NCBI RefSeq assembly: GCF_000835495.1
Contig: NW_015622545.1
Location: 1,240,001 to 1,304,000 of the forward strand
Length of the DNA: 64,000 bases
Direction of reading: 5' to 3'
Source of the DNA: Cladophialophora immunda
Taxonomy: Eukaryota; Ascomycota; Eurotiomycetes; Chaetothyriales; Herpotrichiellaceae
The position numbers and the translations under genes are program-made. Position 1 is the stretch's first letter. Each line of letters starts with the position of its first letter. Positions 43,834 through 53,961 of this stretch are shown one piece after another. The notes beneath the pieces were generated by a model that saw only the letters and a list, made by a program, of their open reading frames with translations, did no database searches and had not been told where the DNA came from.

Positions 43834-44168
43834 GAACGACGAGACACATACCCTGCAAGAGAACAACTCCCCCTCCCTACGCAACTCCCTTTCACTGCAC
43901 ATCCAGCAAATCTATCCCTCGACGCTACACAGGGAGATATAAACGATTTCTTTACTGCCAGCTTATAAATGTTCGCATTGTGGAAGACAAACAAGATCGC
44001 AAGCCTAAGGGATTCGGTTATGTTGAATTTGCAACTTTGGATGGTCTTAAGGCTGCATTGCCTCTCGGTGGCATTACGGCCACACGCGTTGCTGCGAATG
44101 TCTCGACCCACATCAGAGTGAGGGATCAGGCACATCAAAGGACCCACGATGAAGAATCTATCGGGTGA
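43834..44168 (+). pseudogene. Translation initiation factor eIF4B RRM fragment
   Basis: The first frame reads ERRDTYPAREQLPLPTQLPF, then TAHPANLSLDATQGDINDFF. A frame change near 43960 leads to INVRIVEDKQDRKPKGFGYV and EFATLDGLKAALPL. This is the RNA-recognition motif of fungal eIF4B (Tif3-like): RNP2 (normally AHLGNLSFDA) and RNP1 (KGFGYVEF) are both present. Similarity ends before the last beta-strand, and an unrelated tail runs to a stop at 44166. The frameshift and truncation make it a relic. It follows no visible upstream eIF4B exon. Confidence 0.85.
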
Positions 44169-44599
44169 AGGGCACATGTCATGGAAGGACTTGAAATGCA
44201 GGATCCAGTCATGAAGGTCATCGTCATATGAGTGCTCATGACGAGGAACCCTATCGCAAAGGACGCCGTCTAGAATGAACGGAAGAGAGAGCAGGAGAAG
44301 GAAACAAGAGCACACCATGGATGCATCTCGATGCAACACGTCGCGAAGGGATGGGAGGGGAGCGTAGGCGCGAAGGGACACGGCGGGACAAGTCAATGCT
44401 CCGCAGTCCCCCGGCAAACACGGAGCGGTCGTGCAGAGGCGGCCGTCCACACTCGGCAGCCTCGCCGGATCATACATGTGGAGGTCCGGTGCATTGGGCA
44501 GGGAAGTGATGTGTTGGTTTAGTGCAGGACATGAGCCTTGAAAGGACCGGGACGGTCATATCACCTTGCCGAAGACAGAGCAGGCAGACGCCATGCAAA
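44169..44599. other. No gene recognised
   Basis: Short frames only. Confidence 0.4.
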
Positions 44600-44752
44600 A
44601 GGGATGGGAGGCGAGAGAATGCGCAGCCTAAGAGGCTCCCGAATGACACCATCTAGGTAGGGAAGGCTCTGCACCTCAGATAACTGCGGTAAGTCACTTA
44701 GCGATGCCGAGAGGATCTCCCTTCTGGAGCATTGCAGGATCTTTCGACGCTG
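44600..44752 (-). pseudogene. Cytochrome P450 K-helix fragment
   Basis: The minus reading is QRRKILQCSRREILSASLSD, then LPQLSEVQSLPYLDGVIREP and LRLRILSPPIPF. The segment L-SLPYL-AVI-E-LRL is the P450 K-helix; the E and R of ExxR survive (VIREPLRLR, with Pro where the family has Gly, Ser or Thr). The heme-binding cysteine loop and I-helix are absent. About 50 codons remain of a ~500-residue enzyme. Confidence 0.8.
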
Positions 44753-45307
44753 TTCATGTGCCTCGCTGCGCACACATGAAGACCAGGTGTACAACTGGGA
44801 CTGATCGGCATTGTGGACAAATTCGAGTTCTTCCCCTCTTTTAACAAAACCAGTCTTCACGTTAACCATCCCCGGTACTTGCTGCGGATCTTGGGCTGCG
44901 ATCGAGACTTGTCGATGGAGGGGTTGGGGACCTCGACCGGGATGCTAATCGACCCGACCGTAGGAAACAACAATGCGTTCCTGGAAGGGCGGCGGGCCAA
45001 CAACACCAGGCAAGCCACGGAAAGAGGAAAAGTCTCGCCGCCCATAGCTTTATCATTGCCAGGGCGCCGACCAACGCCATTGACGGCGCCGACGAGTCCA
45101 AGGCACAACGGCTTACGCGAGTAACAACGAGTTTACAGCTGGCGAGCGAGACGCCCCGGAGGAAAAGCACTTTACGCCGCACACCCAGCAGTGCACATGG
45201 ATCTCGTCAATCAGGCGCAGAGGAAGAGGAATCGTAGTTCTCCGAATTCTTTCGATCTTGGGCCTCGGTGCGCGATCGGGCTCTATTGCAAGGGATCGCG
45301 AGTGGAT

Positions 45308-45348
<41 letters not shown>

Positions 45349-46932
45349 AGGCATTGCAGTAATACTGGTAGCTTCCCTTTTTGCCAGTGCCCTGGAAATG
45401 CAGGGCTCTCAGTTAGAGTCTCCACCGGTTGTCCGTACAGAATGCCAGATAACCCAGCTCGTCACATGATATACAAAAAGAACAATGAGCATCAGATGCG
45501 CTGTTCGCACAACCATCTCTGCAGGAACGGTTGGCCGATGGACCGGGGTAGATGCGGCTGCCCTCTTAAAACTGACCCTCATCACAGTTCCTCATTTTTG
45601 GCTCAGTTCCCTTTGTCCCCATTGCCAAGCCTCGTTAAAGTCCTTTTCACCCTCACCACCGTCCATGCACTTTCCTCACGCGGCTCATTTTGTTTTATTA
45701 GATACGACTTCTCGCCACCAGATGGCTGCTCGGGGAGGCTGGCCGCGGGCAGGGACAAGGGTCGATCTCATGACACGAGGCACAACAAGGCAGAACGAGG
45801 CTTCGGCGTGCCCGACCTCGGCGTCGCCGGTTTCGCCCCAGGCTGCTGTCCACCGAACAGCATACTGCCCATCATGTCAAGCAGCGGATTCCCGGCGCTC
45901 TGCCTCGGGATCCTGATAGGATCTACCCGTAAGCCACCTGCGGATAAGCTGGGGTGACGGGATTCCCGCCCTTTGCCGAGACGCTTGCTGCCAACCGAGA
46001 TTCTCGCCGTCCGCCGAGATGCTCACCATCTGTAGGGAGTCAGCAGATCCAGAGACTTTCTAGTCAGTTCCGATATCCCACCGTCACTAGAAACACACAT
46101 TGGTCTAGCGGTTTCTGACAAATGCGGTTCAAGGATCGACATATTGTAATGGGAAAGGTTTGGCGAGGACCTGAGGTGCAAGGCGGACGAGCAAGGTGAT
46201 TGGTCAACTTTTGGCTGTACATTGTACAGGCAGACGTTGCCACTCTCTGATTGGTCAGTTCGAGGGTACCACTTTAGCTTGGTAGTCTTTTCTTTTGTTA
46301 CTCGCCTGAGCAGATAGACAGACAACAACACAATCAATCAACTGCTTTACAAAATGTGAACGCGCCTGTTACCTACCGCCGTACGAGTTGGCGCCTATGG
46401 CTAGATGCCTCGCCCCAGTTCAATATTATCCAGCCTTACGAGGTTCGAAATGGTCAAATGCTGACGAGACTGGCACTTGAAGATGCAGAGGCTTTGCATG
46501 CAACGTAGCCAAGCACACGGCTGAGAAGTCTGCCTTGCGCCGACGAGGTAACGACCCGCTCAGCTGTCCATGGTAGGAACTCCCTGGCAGCGATAGCAGA
46601 CAAGTACCAGGCCCAAGGGTTCTCAGGCGGGTACCGACGATGTTGAAAAAGCGAATCGAGGAAGATCCGAGGCCCTCAACTAGGAAGCTTTTGTGAGAGT
46701 CAGGCGAGTGGATTGACAACAGGCAAGGCTGTCGCCACTGCAAATATTCCACGCGTCCCAACCTTTCGATTCCCTTTGCCTGACGCCTCTTTTGGCTTAT
46801 ATATCGCGTCTCCGACCCATCTCGGAAGGTTGGTTGGACGTCCCTGCGCTGGTTGTTGCATGCCGCTTGTCGGCCTTCGGCTCTTTGCACTCGCTAAAAG
46901 ATATCCACTGATCAGAACGAACCTCTCAAAAC
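44753..46932. other. No gene recognised; G40 tract
   Basis: An uninterrupted run of 40 Gs lies at 45308-45347. A minus patch at 45800-45910 (NPLLDMMGSMLFGGQQ) is protein-like but unassigned. Other frames are short. Confidence 0.5.
45308..45347. repeat. G40 homopolymer
   Basis: Forty consecutive Gs are read directly. Its true length may be affected by sequencing or assembly. Confidence 0.9.
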
Positions 46933-47376
46933 ATGGCTGCATGCGCGAAATTCTGTGACACACCTGGCGGCAAGACAGAACCCACCGAGCACTCTTGGGG
47001 ATTGTCAAGCTCACGCCTCCCGATTCTGTTGTCTGCCAGGTTGCCAGACCTACTCATGCTTGGTGTCTTCGACAAAGATGAAGAGGGACTCATGGTCTCG
47101 GGCCGGACGGGCTTCCCCTACTCTTTTGAGGCCGTAAGCTTGGTACTATATGTCGGTTTGAACGTGCGGCTGGAAATCATGATACTTTTGCAAAGATTAA
47201 GCTGTAGCGAGGCCGGTTTCGCAGACGATTCCTGGCCGGTCTTGTTCTTTGAGCCCGGCACCGACCATTGGGACGGGTTCCGGTCTTTGCCGCGCGTGAT
47301 AAAGACGACGCCGTCGGACGTGGGCACGTATAACGGGTGGCTCGACGCCGCGTGGTACCAAATTATGAGAAATTAA
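46933..47376 (+). CDS. 147-residue ORF, unrecognised
   Basis: A continuous frame from ATG 46933 to a TAA at 47374. The last 55 residues (FADDSWPVLFFEPGTDHWDG, RSLPRVIKTTPSDVGTYNGW) have good codon style and read like the end of a globular domain. The middle (SFEAVSLVLYVGLNVRLEIM) coincides with a possible intron (GTAAGC at 47133, TGTAG near 47208) that does not keep phase. No family recognised. The gene may be partial. Confidence 0.35.
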   Translation: MAACAKFCDTPGGKTEPTEHSWGLSSSRLPILLSARLPDLLMLGVFDKDEEGLMVSGRTGFPYSFEAVSLVLYVGLNVRLEIMILLQRLSCSEAGFADDSWPVLFFEPGTDHWDGFRSLPRVIKTTPSDVGTYNGWLDAAWYQIMRN

Positions 47377-48469
47377 GGGTGCGGGAAACTGCCCCTCCGG
47401 GCTTTCGAGCTGAACTGTGACCCCGACAGTGCAGCGTTTGCAATGACCCAGCCGCACAGAAATACCACCGGCGGCTCGACCGGGTGGGACTTTTGGCCGC
47501 GCCGTAGGGAAGTTTGTCTCCAAGGAGCTGGATCATTTGGCACTTCGTTTGGAGCGGCTGCTGGCCAGCAAAATGTTTGGCATGGCCGCCCTGGCGATGG
47601 CGCAAGATCCCCCAATCACCGCTAAACTCCTACCGCCTCTGTTTTTGCTCGGAGGTGGCTCGGAGCTCCCCGGACTCTTCCCAGCTGTGAGAGTATTGAA
47701 CCAACGAAGTGATGCCTTCGGCACGTAAGCACGCAGAGGTTGTGAGGATGGAAATTTTCTAAATGGCAGTCAGCACGGGGAGAGAGGTTGTGTAAAGCAC
47801 GCGTCAGAGTCTCCAAGTAAACCCGGTCGTATCTCATGCTTCCGCGGATCCCCTTCCAACCTAGAGTGCAATGACAAACCTATTCATGCTGCCGTCGTGG
47901 GCTGTGCTACATGTGGCGGTGCAGCGATCGATGCAGACTGGGTCGGGACGGCCTCTGAGAGGCTGAGGCGAAGCGGGCAGACTGGCCAGTCCGAGTGCGT
48001 GGCAGGGTTGACGCCGCAGGGGACACACATATCAGAAAGTCGTGTGGAACACCAAACCCACACCCAGACACAGCATGGCCAATACCCTGATCGACGGAAT
48101 GGGCCAAGCGCTGCACCCTCACGCTACTTCCCCTCACTCACCGACTCCCTTCACTGAGTAGCAGCAAAAATGCCTCATACTCCACATGGTGGGTAATTAA
48201 ATAGGGGGTTGGGGTGGTCTATGCTCAGAATCATTGACAAGGAGCATCTCCCCCCTCGTGAGTTCAGTTTCTCTACCTTTTTTCTCTTCCCATCCCCCGC
48301 GGAACGGAGCCCAAGCCTACTACTACCCATGCCTAATGCCGCGCCCATACGCTATGCTATCCCCATGCTCTAGGCTGCTGCCCATGCCCAAGTCTGTGCC
48401 CTGTGCTCTTGGCTTCTACGCCCAAGCTTGCCTCCTAGCTATTCTGTTGGGCAGCAACATTGTTGGGTA
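47377..48469. other. No gene recognised
   Basis: Short frames. The plus frame 47537-47728 is weakly coding-like (ALAMAQDPPITAKLLPPLFL). Confidence 0.4.
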
Positions 48470-48620
48470 GTCCCTGGGCTGCCCGGCAAAAAACTTTTCC
48501 TGGCACTCGTCGACACTCGCAGGGCACTCCCAGGCACCTCCAGAACTTCAACTTTTTTCCTGACACTCTGGCACTCAGCACTCAGCACTCGCAGGGCACC
48601 CTGGACTTGGACTTTGTTCT
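48470..48620. repeat. End-like dispersed motif, 48.5-kb copy
   Basis: GGCACTCCCAGGCACCTCCA followed by GAACTTCAACTTTTTTCC, and ACTCAGCACTCAGCACTCGC with flanking AACTTTTCCTGGCACTC, make up the same module as at 6716, 8945, 34690, 36593 and 61800. Confidence 0.7.
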
Positions 48621-48632
48621 CGACGCCACTCA

Positions 48633-48713
48633 CTGCCTGCTCTGCCTGCTCTGCCTGCTCTGCCTGCTCTGCCTGCTCTGCCTGCTCTGCCTGCTCTGCC
48701 TGCTCTCCCTGCT
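48633..48713 (+). repeat. CTGCCTGCT nine-base minisatellite
   Basis: About eight perfect head-to-tail copies plus a variant (CTCCCTGCT). A frame across it reads (ACS)n, which creates a spurious 340-codon ORF (48428-49450). Confidence 0.9.
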
Positions 48714-50095
48714 TTGTGCCCTGCAAGTGCTGGACAGACCAAGCGATACCGTGCACATCGTTGCGCCTCGATACAGCAGATCTGGTCTCGCTCTCTGACG
48801 GCCATGCCATAGCGTTACTCCACGCACACATGCCGTGCTTAGCGATGGCTCCGGTCAGAAGGTTGAACCGAGCCAGAGCTGCAGCTATTTTGTTCTGCTG
48901 CTCGCCCACCCTGTTTCTCAAGCGAGGTTGCGCACAGGCCATATACTCACGTACTTTGCTGCCTTTGAGCTCTCAGTCCCACCGTAAACGCAGCGGATTT
49001 GCCATAGCTCCAGCTATGTTGTTCTGCTGCTCGGGCTGTGTTGGGGCCCATGTCAGCCATGCCCCACGTCAGCAGCGAACCAAAGTTCGACACGACATGT
49101 GTGGTCGCGTCCAGTGCCATTCGCGTCTCGAACTCAGCCGGTGGCAGAAGTTCGACAGCACAATTGTGCCAGTCGACATCCCGTGCTGGTCGCAACCTAT
49201 GTCGCCGACTTGTTTGGTTAACGGCACAAAGTGTTGTCCGTCCTGCCGTATGCCATGTTACGAGCCGTTGGCCTTCTTGCGACAATCCCGGCTTCTGTCA
49301 ATGAGTTCAGAACGAAAACCGGCGGGCGATGAACTGTGCAAAAGGTGCGGTTTCAATGCTGCTCGCACAATGCTTTCCTTCACAGCAATTTTGACCGCTG
49401 TATACTACGTAGGTGGCGTTGCCAACCCCTCTTTTGCCACGTGGAACTAACTACTAGGAATATCCCATCTCACACTGGCTAGGAGCCCAGATACCCAGGC
49501 TCGGGACGAAGGTTGCGGTCTAGATGTATAGCTCCTGGAATCACCTGTTGGTCTCTCAGGATCTGCTACTTTTCCAGCAACGGTGAGGAGCTGGCGTTCA
49601 CAGAAGAAGCAACCCCATCCAGCGAGCTCTAGTTTCTATTTCCTCGGAAAGTAGAAAGACATTTGCAATAGGGAGTCGCCGATCAAAGCCCCACGATCTT
49701 CCCGGGTTCTCGGGTGGATCCGGGGACGCATATGGGTCCGATCCTACGCCTGACTAACATCATGTTGGTCTCGGAGGCAGCTGGGCCACGGTGCCGAGAA
49801 TTGCATTGAAGAAGACCTTTGTCAAACTGGTACCAGAGGAACTATCCATATGTTTGGTGTATAGCCAGGCTTGTCAGGGATGTGGTCGTCTGAATGGCGA
49901 AGGAATGTGGCCTGCCTGGTCGGCCCTGAGATGCGCACTTGGGAGGAGCAGGAACAGTGCCTCCCTCTACCTCACATTCGATGAAGGGCCACAAGACCAA
50001 TGCACGAAGGGGCTCAGGCCTGCCTTTCCAGCTCTGCGCGGAAGCGTCGTTTTTGATCGATACGGCTTTGCTCCAAAGGAAACGTGCCTCCCTGG
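48714..50095. other. No gene recognised
   Basis: A segment CTATNTTGTTCTGCTGCTCG occurs at 48888 and 49013 with similar flanks. Otherwise only short or repeat-driven frames. Confidence 0.4.
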
Positions 50096-50316
50096 GAGAT
50101 TTCGGTGAAAAGGTGATAGCCGGCCAGCAGCGCCAGATTCATCCCCAAACTGCAGATCCCCATGGTCTTCCCCACTTCATCCTCTTTTACACTCTCGGCG
50201 GCCAAGGTGATTCCCGCAGTCCACGTGAAAGCGCTCGAGCTGCCTTACAGCAACCTGACCAGCACCAGTATGCCGATCGACGAACCGACCCGACGGGCCA
50301 GAACGTGCAATTGTAG
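50096..50316 (-). pseudogene. MFS transporter fragment
   Basis: The minus reading is LARRVGSSIGILVLVRLL, stop (TAA 50245-50247), GSSSAFTWTAGITLAAESVK, EDEVGKTMGICSLGMNLALL and AG. The motifs RLLQG-SSA--W--G--L and VGK-MG-CSLGMNLA--LG are the fourth and fifth helices of fungal drug/vesicular-amine-type major facilitator permeases. The TAA replaces the expected CAA (Gln). Similarity ends at ALLAG. One exon-sized piece of a 12-14 helix protein remains. Confidence 0.8.
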
Positions 50317-50984
50317 AACCAGGTGCTCCAGGCGCCCGTGCCCCTCCAGATCTCCACCGGCACGACGTCGGTGGCCCACTTGTCCGGTCGGTGCGAGCAG
50401 CACTCAGATATGACTGGGGCTCCGCGCTGAGAGACGACGACGGCCAACGCGGCTTATGAGGTGACAATGAATCGCTGGACTTGGTGGAGGATGGCGGAGT
50501 GAATGCAGGGTTGGGGATGTTCAGTTGACATCACTCGCACGGTTTGAGCGTGCACGAATCTCACGCACCGACGGCCCGGCACTGCGCCCAGGCGTGGATC
50601 AAATGCGACAGTAGCTTTACTGTCCCATTTGATCCAATCTGAATATCAGCACCCATTGATGCTGCGGAAATGCATTTAAACACGGCCTAGCGAGATGATC
50701 TTGTCCTCGACTGCACAGATAATCCCGCGACGCGCTATTTGATCTCGGATGCGTGCGTGGCAATGGAGAAAGTGCTGGTTAACGGTGCTGCACAGAGAGG
50801 TGAGGGTATGCTCATCGTCCTCAGTTCCCGGCCCACTTCGTTTGAAGAGCGCAGTATCCTTACATTGAGCAGCCAGCGCGATTCTTGGGCGGCGCAACCC
50901 TCAGAGTTATCCTCGCAAGAACCTTGGTTAAGGCAGTACTTCAATATCCCGGGGGATCCCTTCAGCGGGCCCGGCTTCGACGGC
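50317..50984. other. No gene recognised
   Basis: GC-rich frames opposite and upstream of the MFS piece. A minus patch at 50690-50890 is weakly coding-like and unassigned. Confidence 0.35.
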
Positions 50985-51180
50985 GAAAGCGCTAGTTCCA
51001 CAGTATTCCTATTCAGTTGAGGGATATTTTCCGGCTTGGTACCTTCCGAAAAGAGCACGCCGAGACAGGCCCCGTCCTCAATGGCCTGACCGCCCCCTTG
51101 ACCTTGATCTGTCGAAGCACCTCCTGTCAGCATCCAAGTCAATGACCATGGTACTCGAGGATACTTACAGCGCATCATTG
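50985..51180 (-). pseudogene. FAD-dependent monooxygenase fragment
   Basis: After a possible intron (GTAAGTATCC donor near 51175, GCTGACAG acceptor near 51121) the minus reading is GASTDQGQGGGQAIEDGACL then [15 protein letters not shown]. The block H/DQGQGGGQAIEDGA-LG is the ribityl-binding GD motif region of salicylate-hydroxylase-like flavoproteins, whose usual GDAAHA start is degraded here. About 35 codons match. Confidence 0.7.
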
Positions 51181-52244
51181 AGCTGTCGCCTTTCATGCTC
51201 ATGTCTTCTTGGATAGAGACAAGTGACAACGACCACAATACCTGCTCTCATTCCACTCTTGACGCTGAGCAGTCTCGTACTTACAAGCGAGGATTTCAGG
51301 AGACATTTGGTAGTCTGTTAAACCCTAGGGCTTTGCCTGAGACGAACTTCCCGGCTTCCCAGCTCGCCAGGACCAGTAGCTAGCTGGCTTCTCCGTTCCC
51401 CAATTGCCAAACCAGGCACGACCTCGCCCGCTTTTCACCGCCCCCAGAAAGACGTTGTCACCCCCAGACGAAAGGGGGCTCGGCCGGTGGATAAGGGCAT
51501 AAGCTAAGCTCACCAAGCTCGTGGCCCTAGTTAGCTAGAGCAACCTCTTAACGGCTTCATTTACACGTATAATTTTCTCTATGTAATCACTTCTTCTATC
51601 TCATCCCCTCAATGCCAGGTCCATCACGGCGTGGATGTTGCCAGGTATCTTGTTACTGTTCCGCAGCTCCAATCTTGGATCGGCCTGCTCGAACAACGAC
51701 TTCCAAGCCGCTTCGTCCCTTGTCGCGTGCTGGACGCGAGTTGTCTGCCTTCACAACTTTTCCTACTCATCCTCGGCAGTACGGTATCTTCTGTATTCAC
51801 TGCAGTCACGAAGCAACAGCTGAGCTCAGCTTTCATCTCCCGATGTTGATTTCGAAGCCACATTCTCGTCTTTTATCTGTGGCTACGATGGTCGAACCTG
51901 AGGATTTCTGCCGCTTCATGGTGCAGCTTCATCAAAACAGTACATCTACTGACAGGGAAGTTCGGCTTCTTCCAAACCACTTGCCATGGACCTAACCCGC
52001 AGAATACAACCTGGGAGAGCAACTGGTACACCTACTTCACGAGGCCGCTGGACAACCTCAGCTCGTGCTATACAACCTCAGCCTGTATAACGTTCCTTGT
52101 TCGAACACACAGGTAACCAGCGACTTCGCTGCCACTTTCTTATCCACAGTTCCCAGATGTAGACTTTTGATCCGGTCTGTGAGCCATGCATGGTCCAACG
52201 GTTGACCCCAGTTTTGTCAATCCCCTGGGACTCTCTGCCCGGAG
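51181..52244. other. No gene recognised
   Basis: Short frames only. Confidence 0.4.
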
Positions 52245-52565
52245 ATGAAGCTTGTGAAGACCCTTGAGGTCGGCTTCATAATCAAGAAGGGTCTCACATT
52301 GTGCCTGCATGCTCAGGCGCAGGAGTATGCGGGAGTACGACAGCTGGAGATTGCTAAGTTAGATAGCTAACCGATGCCATTCTAGCACTGCTGGGATCTG
52401 TTGAGCTCTGGGGTTCAATCTGGCGCGGGAGGTTTGACCGCCGAAAGGAAACAAACTATTCGGAACACCATCGAAGAGATCGAAGATGCCCAAGACACGG
52501 TGAGTTTCGTGGACGGGAACTTGAACCTTGGCAGAACTCCCACCGGAAGTTTCAATATCTTGTAG
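52245..52565 (+). CDS. Possible small spliced gene or fragment
   Basis: From ATG 52245 the frame reads MKLVKTLEVGFIIKKGLTLC then LHAQAQE. A possible intron (GTATGC or GTACGA donor near 52326, branch AGCTAACC, acceptor TTCTAG at 52386) leads to HCWDLLSSGVQSGAGGLTAE and RKQTIRNTIEEIEDAQDT, with a second GTGAGT site at 52500. A stop lies at 52563. The intron signals are good but the exons do not give a recognised protein. Confidence 0.35.
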
Positions 52566-53961
52566 ACCAACGAGCCTGGGCTTTAGCAGGAGTTACCAAA
52601 ACACACGCTCTAAGAGCACAATGACTAATGGAGGGCGTTCGGGAGACTCTCTTGAGTCTGAGAACTTGCAGGGGATTGAATGGGTCAAAGCCTTCCGGCT
52701 TTCCTCCCACCAACCCGGGCTGCGAGGGCTTGCTTGCCGCCCTCGAGAACGAGGTGCCGCCCAAAAAGATTATGTACTATGTAAGAAGCCGTCGAGTAGC
52801 CCACGCCCTGGGAGAGTGGAGCGTTGGGCGCGGTCTGCCTTGTTACAGCCCACTCTTATCCTCAGGACATGTCGCAGTGGGTCACTACGTAGGTATAAGG
52901 TCAAAGGGAGTTTGAGACCAAGAGGATGATAGCGGGTAGGGGGTACTTAAAGGAAGTGAAAGAAGGGGGGGGGGGGTAAAAGATTACAAAAGGCAGTAAG
53001 ATAAATTCCCAGTCTAGGTACGGCAACTTACGACCCATTCCATTGACCTTAAGCGCCAGCCTCTGCGTTGCACCACCTCGGCCGTTGCTTTTCCTTGGCC
53101 GGGCCCGTGTTGGACCCTTTTTGCCCCTGGGGATTATCAGCAGCCTGTGTTGACTGGCAGCGTCTGGTGCGAGGAGCTCGTGTGCCTCGACCCGTGGCCG
53201 CTACTGCGTCATACGACTCTTCGGTGTTCTACCGGGACGCCTAACAAATCCCCTGGTATAAGAAGGAGGATTCGGGGGCGCCGTCGAGGCTCAGAGAATC
53301 CATCCGAGTTCCGGCGGCGGCGGCAGTCGCCCGCCTGATCACGTCCAATCTGGAATCGATCGGAACCTGGGATGTTCCGTGCACTGATTTTATCTTCGGA
53401 CAGTCGACACCGACTTAAGTGCTGACGTGAAAATCGTGTCGGCGAGAGGATTGAGGGGGGTATTAAAGCTGTCAATTAGCATTAAGTATGTTCCATCCAA
53501 CTATATACATGCCGGCCGAGCCATTGTGGGCTTACCAATTCCCCTTTGCGACGTCAAAAGGCACACGGTGATGACGGCTGGGGTATCATCAGCAGGCGGC
53601 GACGACGGGTAAGACATTAGTGTATGGGAGAGGCGGTTCAGGCACCATCGAGGGATCTTGCCCCTCCCAAGCCATCGGTTCCCCGCCAGACGAAGTTCCT
53701 TGGTCCTGAGCCATCATGTTCCTGCTGAAGAAGCTTCCTTGGGCCTGGGCCGCTCAGGTGGTCACCGTGACCATCGCTTTTCACGCGGGAGGCGCGACAT
53801 CCAGCACCTGCGCAGCCTGCACCGTCTCCGTCGCGCCGTCCTGCGCCTGGCAGACACCCCCTCGGCCAATGCTCCCGGCAGGAGTCGCAGGCGGCTCGAC
53901 ACTCCACATAATCAAGTCGGGCTCTTTGCTCTTCCTCCTCCTGCCAGCGCCGGGGGAAGAC
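52566..53961. other. No gene recognised
   Basis: A plus patch at 52735-52800 (LAALENEVPPKKIMYYVRSR) is weakly protein-like. A G-run occurs at 52967-52978. The part 53640-53961 is the GC-rich sequence just 3' of the DUF3435 relic and may contain its last codons. Confidence 0.4.

Noticed and set aside
48428..49450. A 340-codon open frame on the plus strand
   Set aside because: It crosses the CTGCCTGCT array and reads (ACS)n plus sequence with no coding bias. The openness is caused by the repeat.
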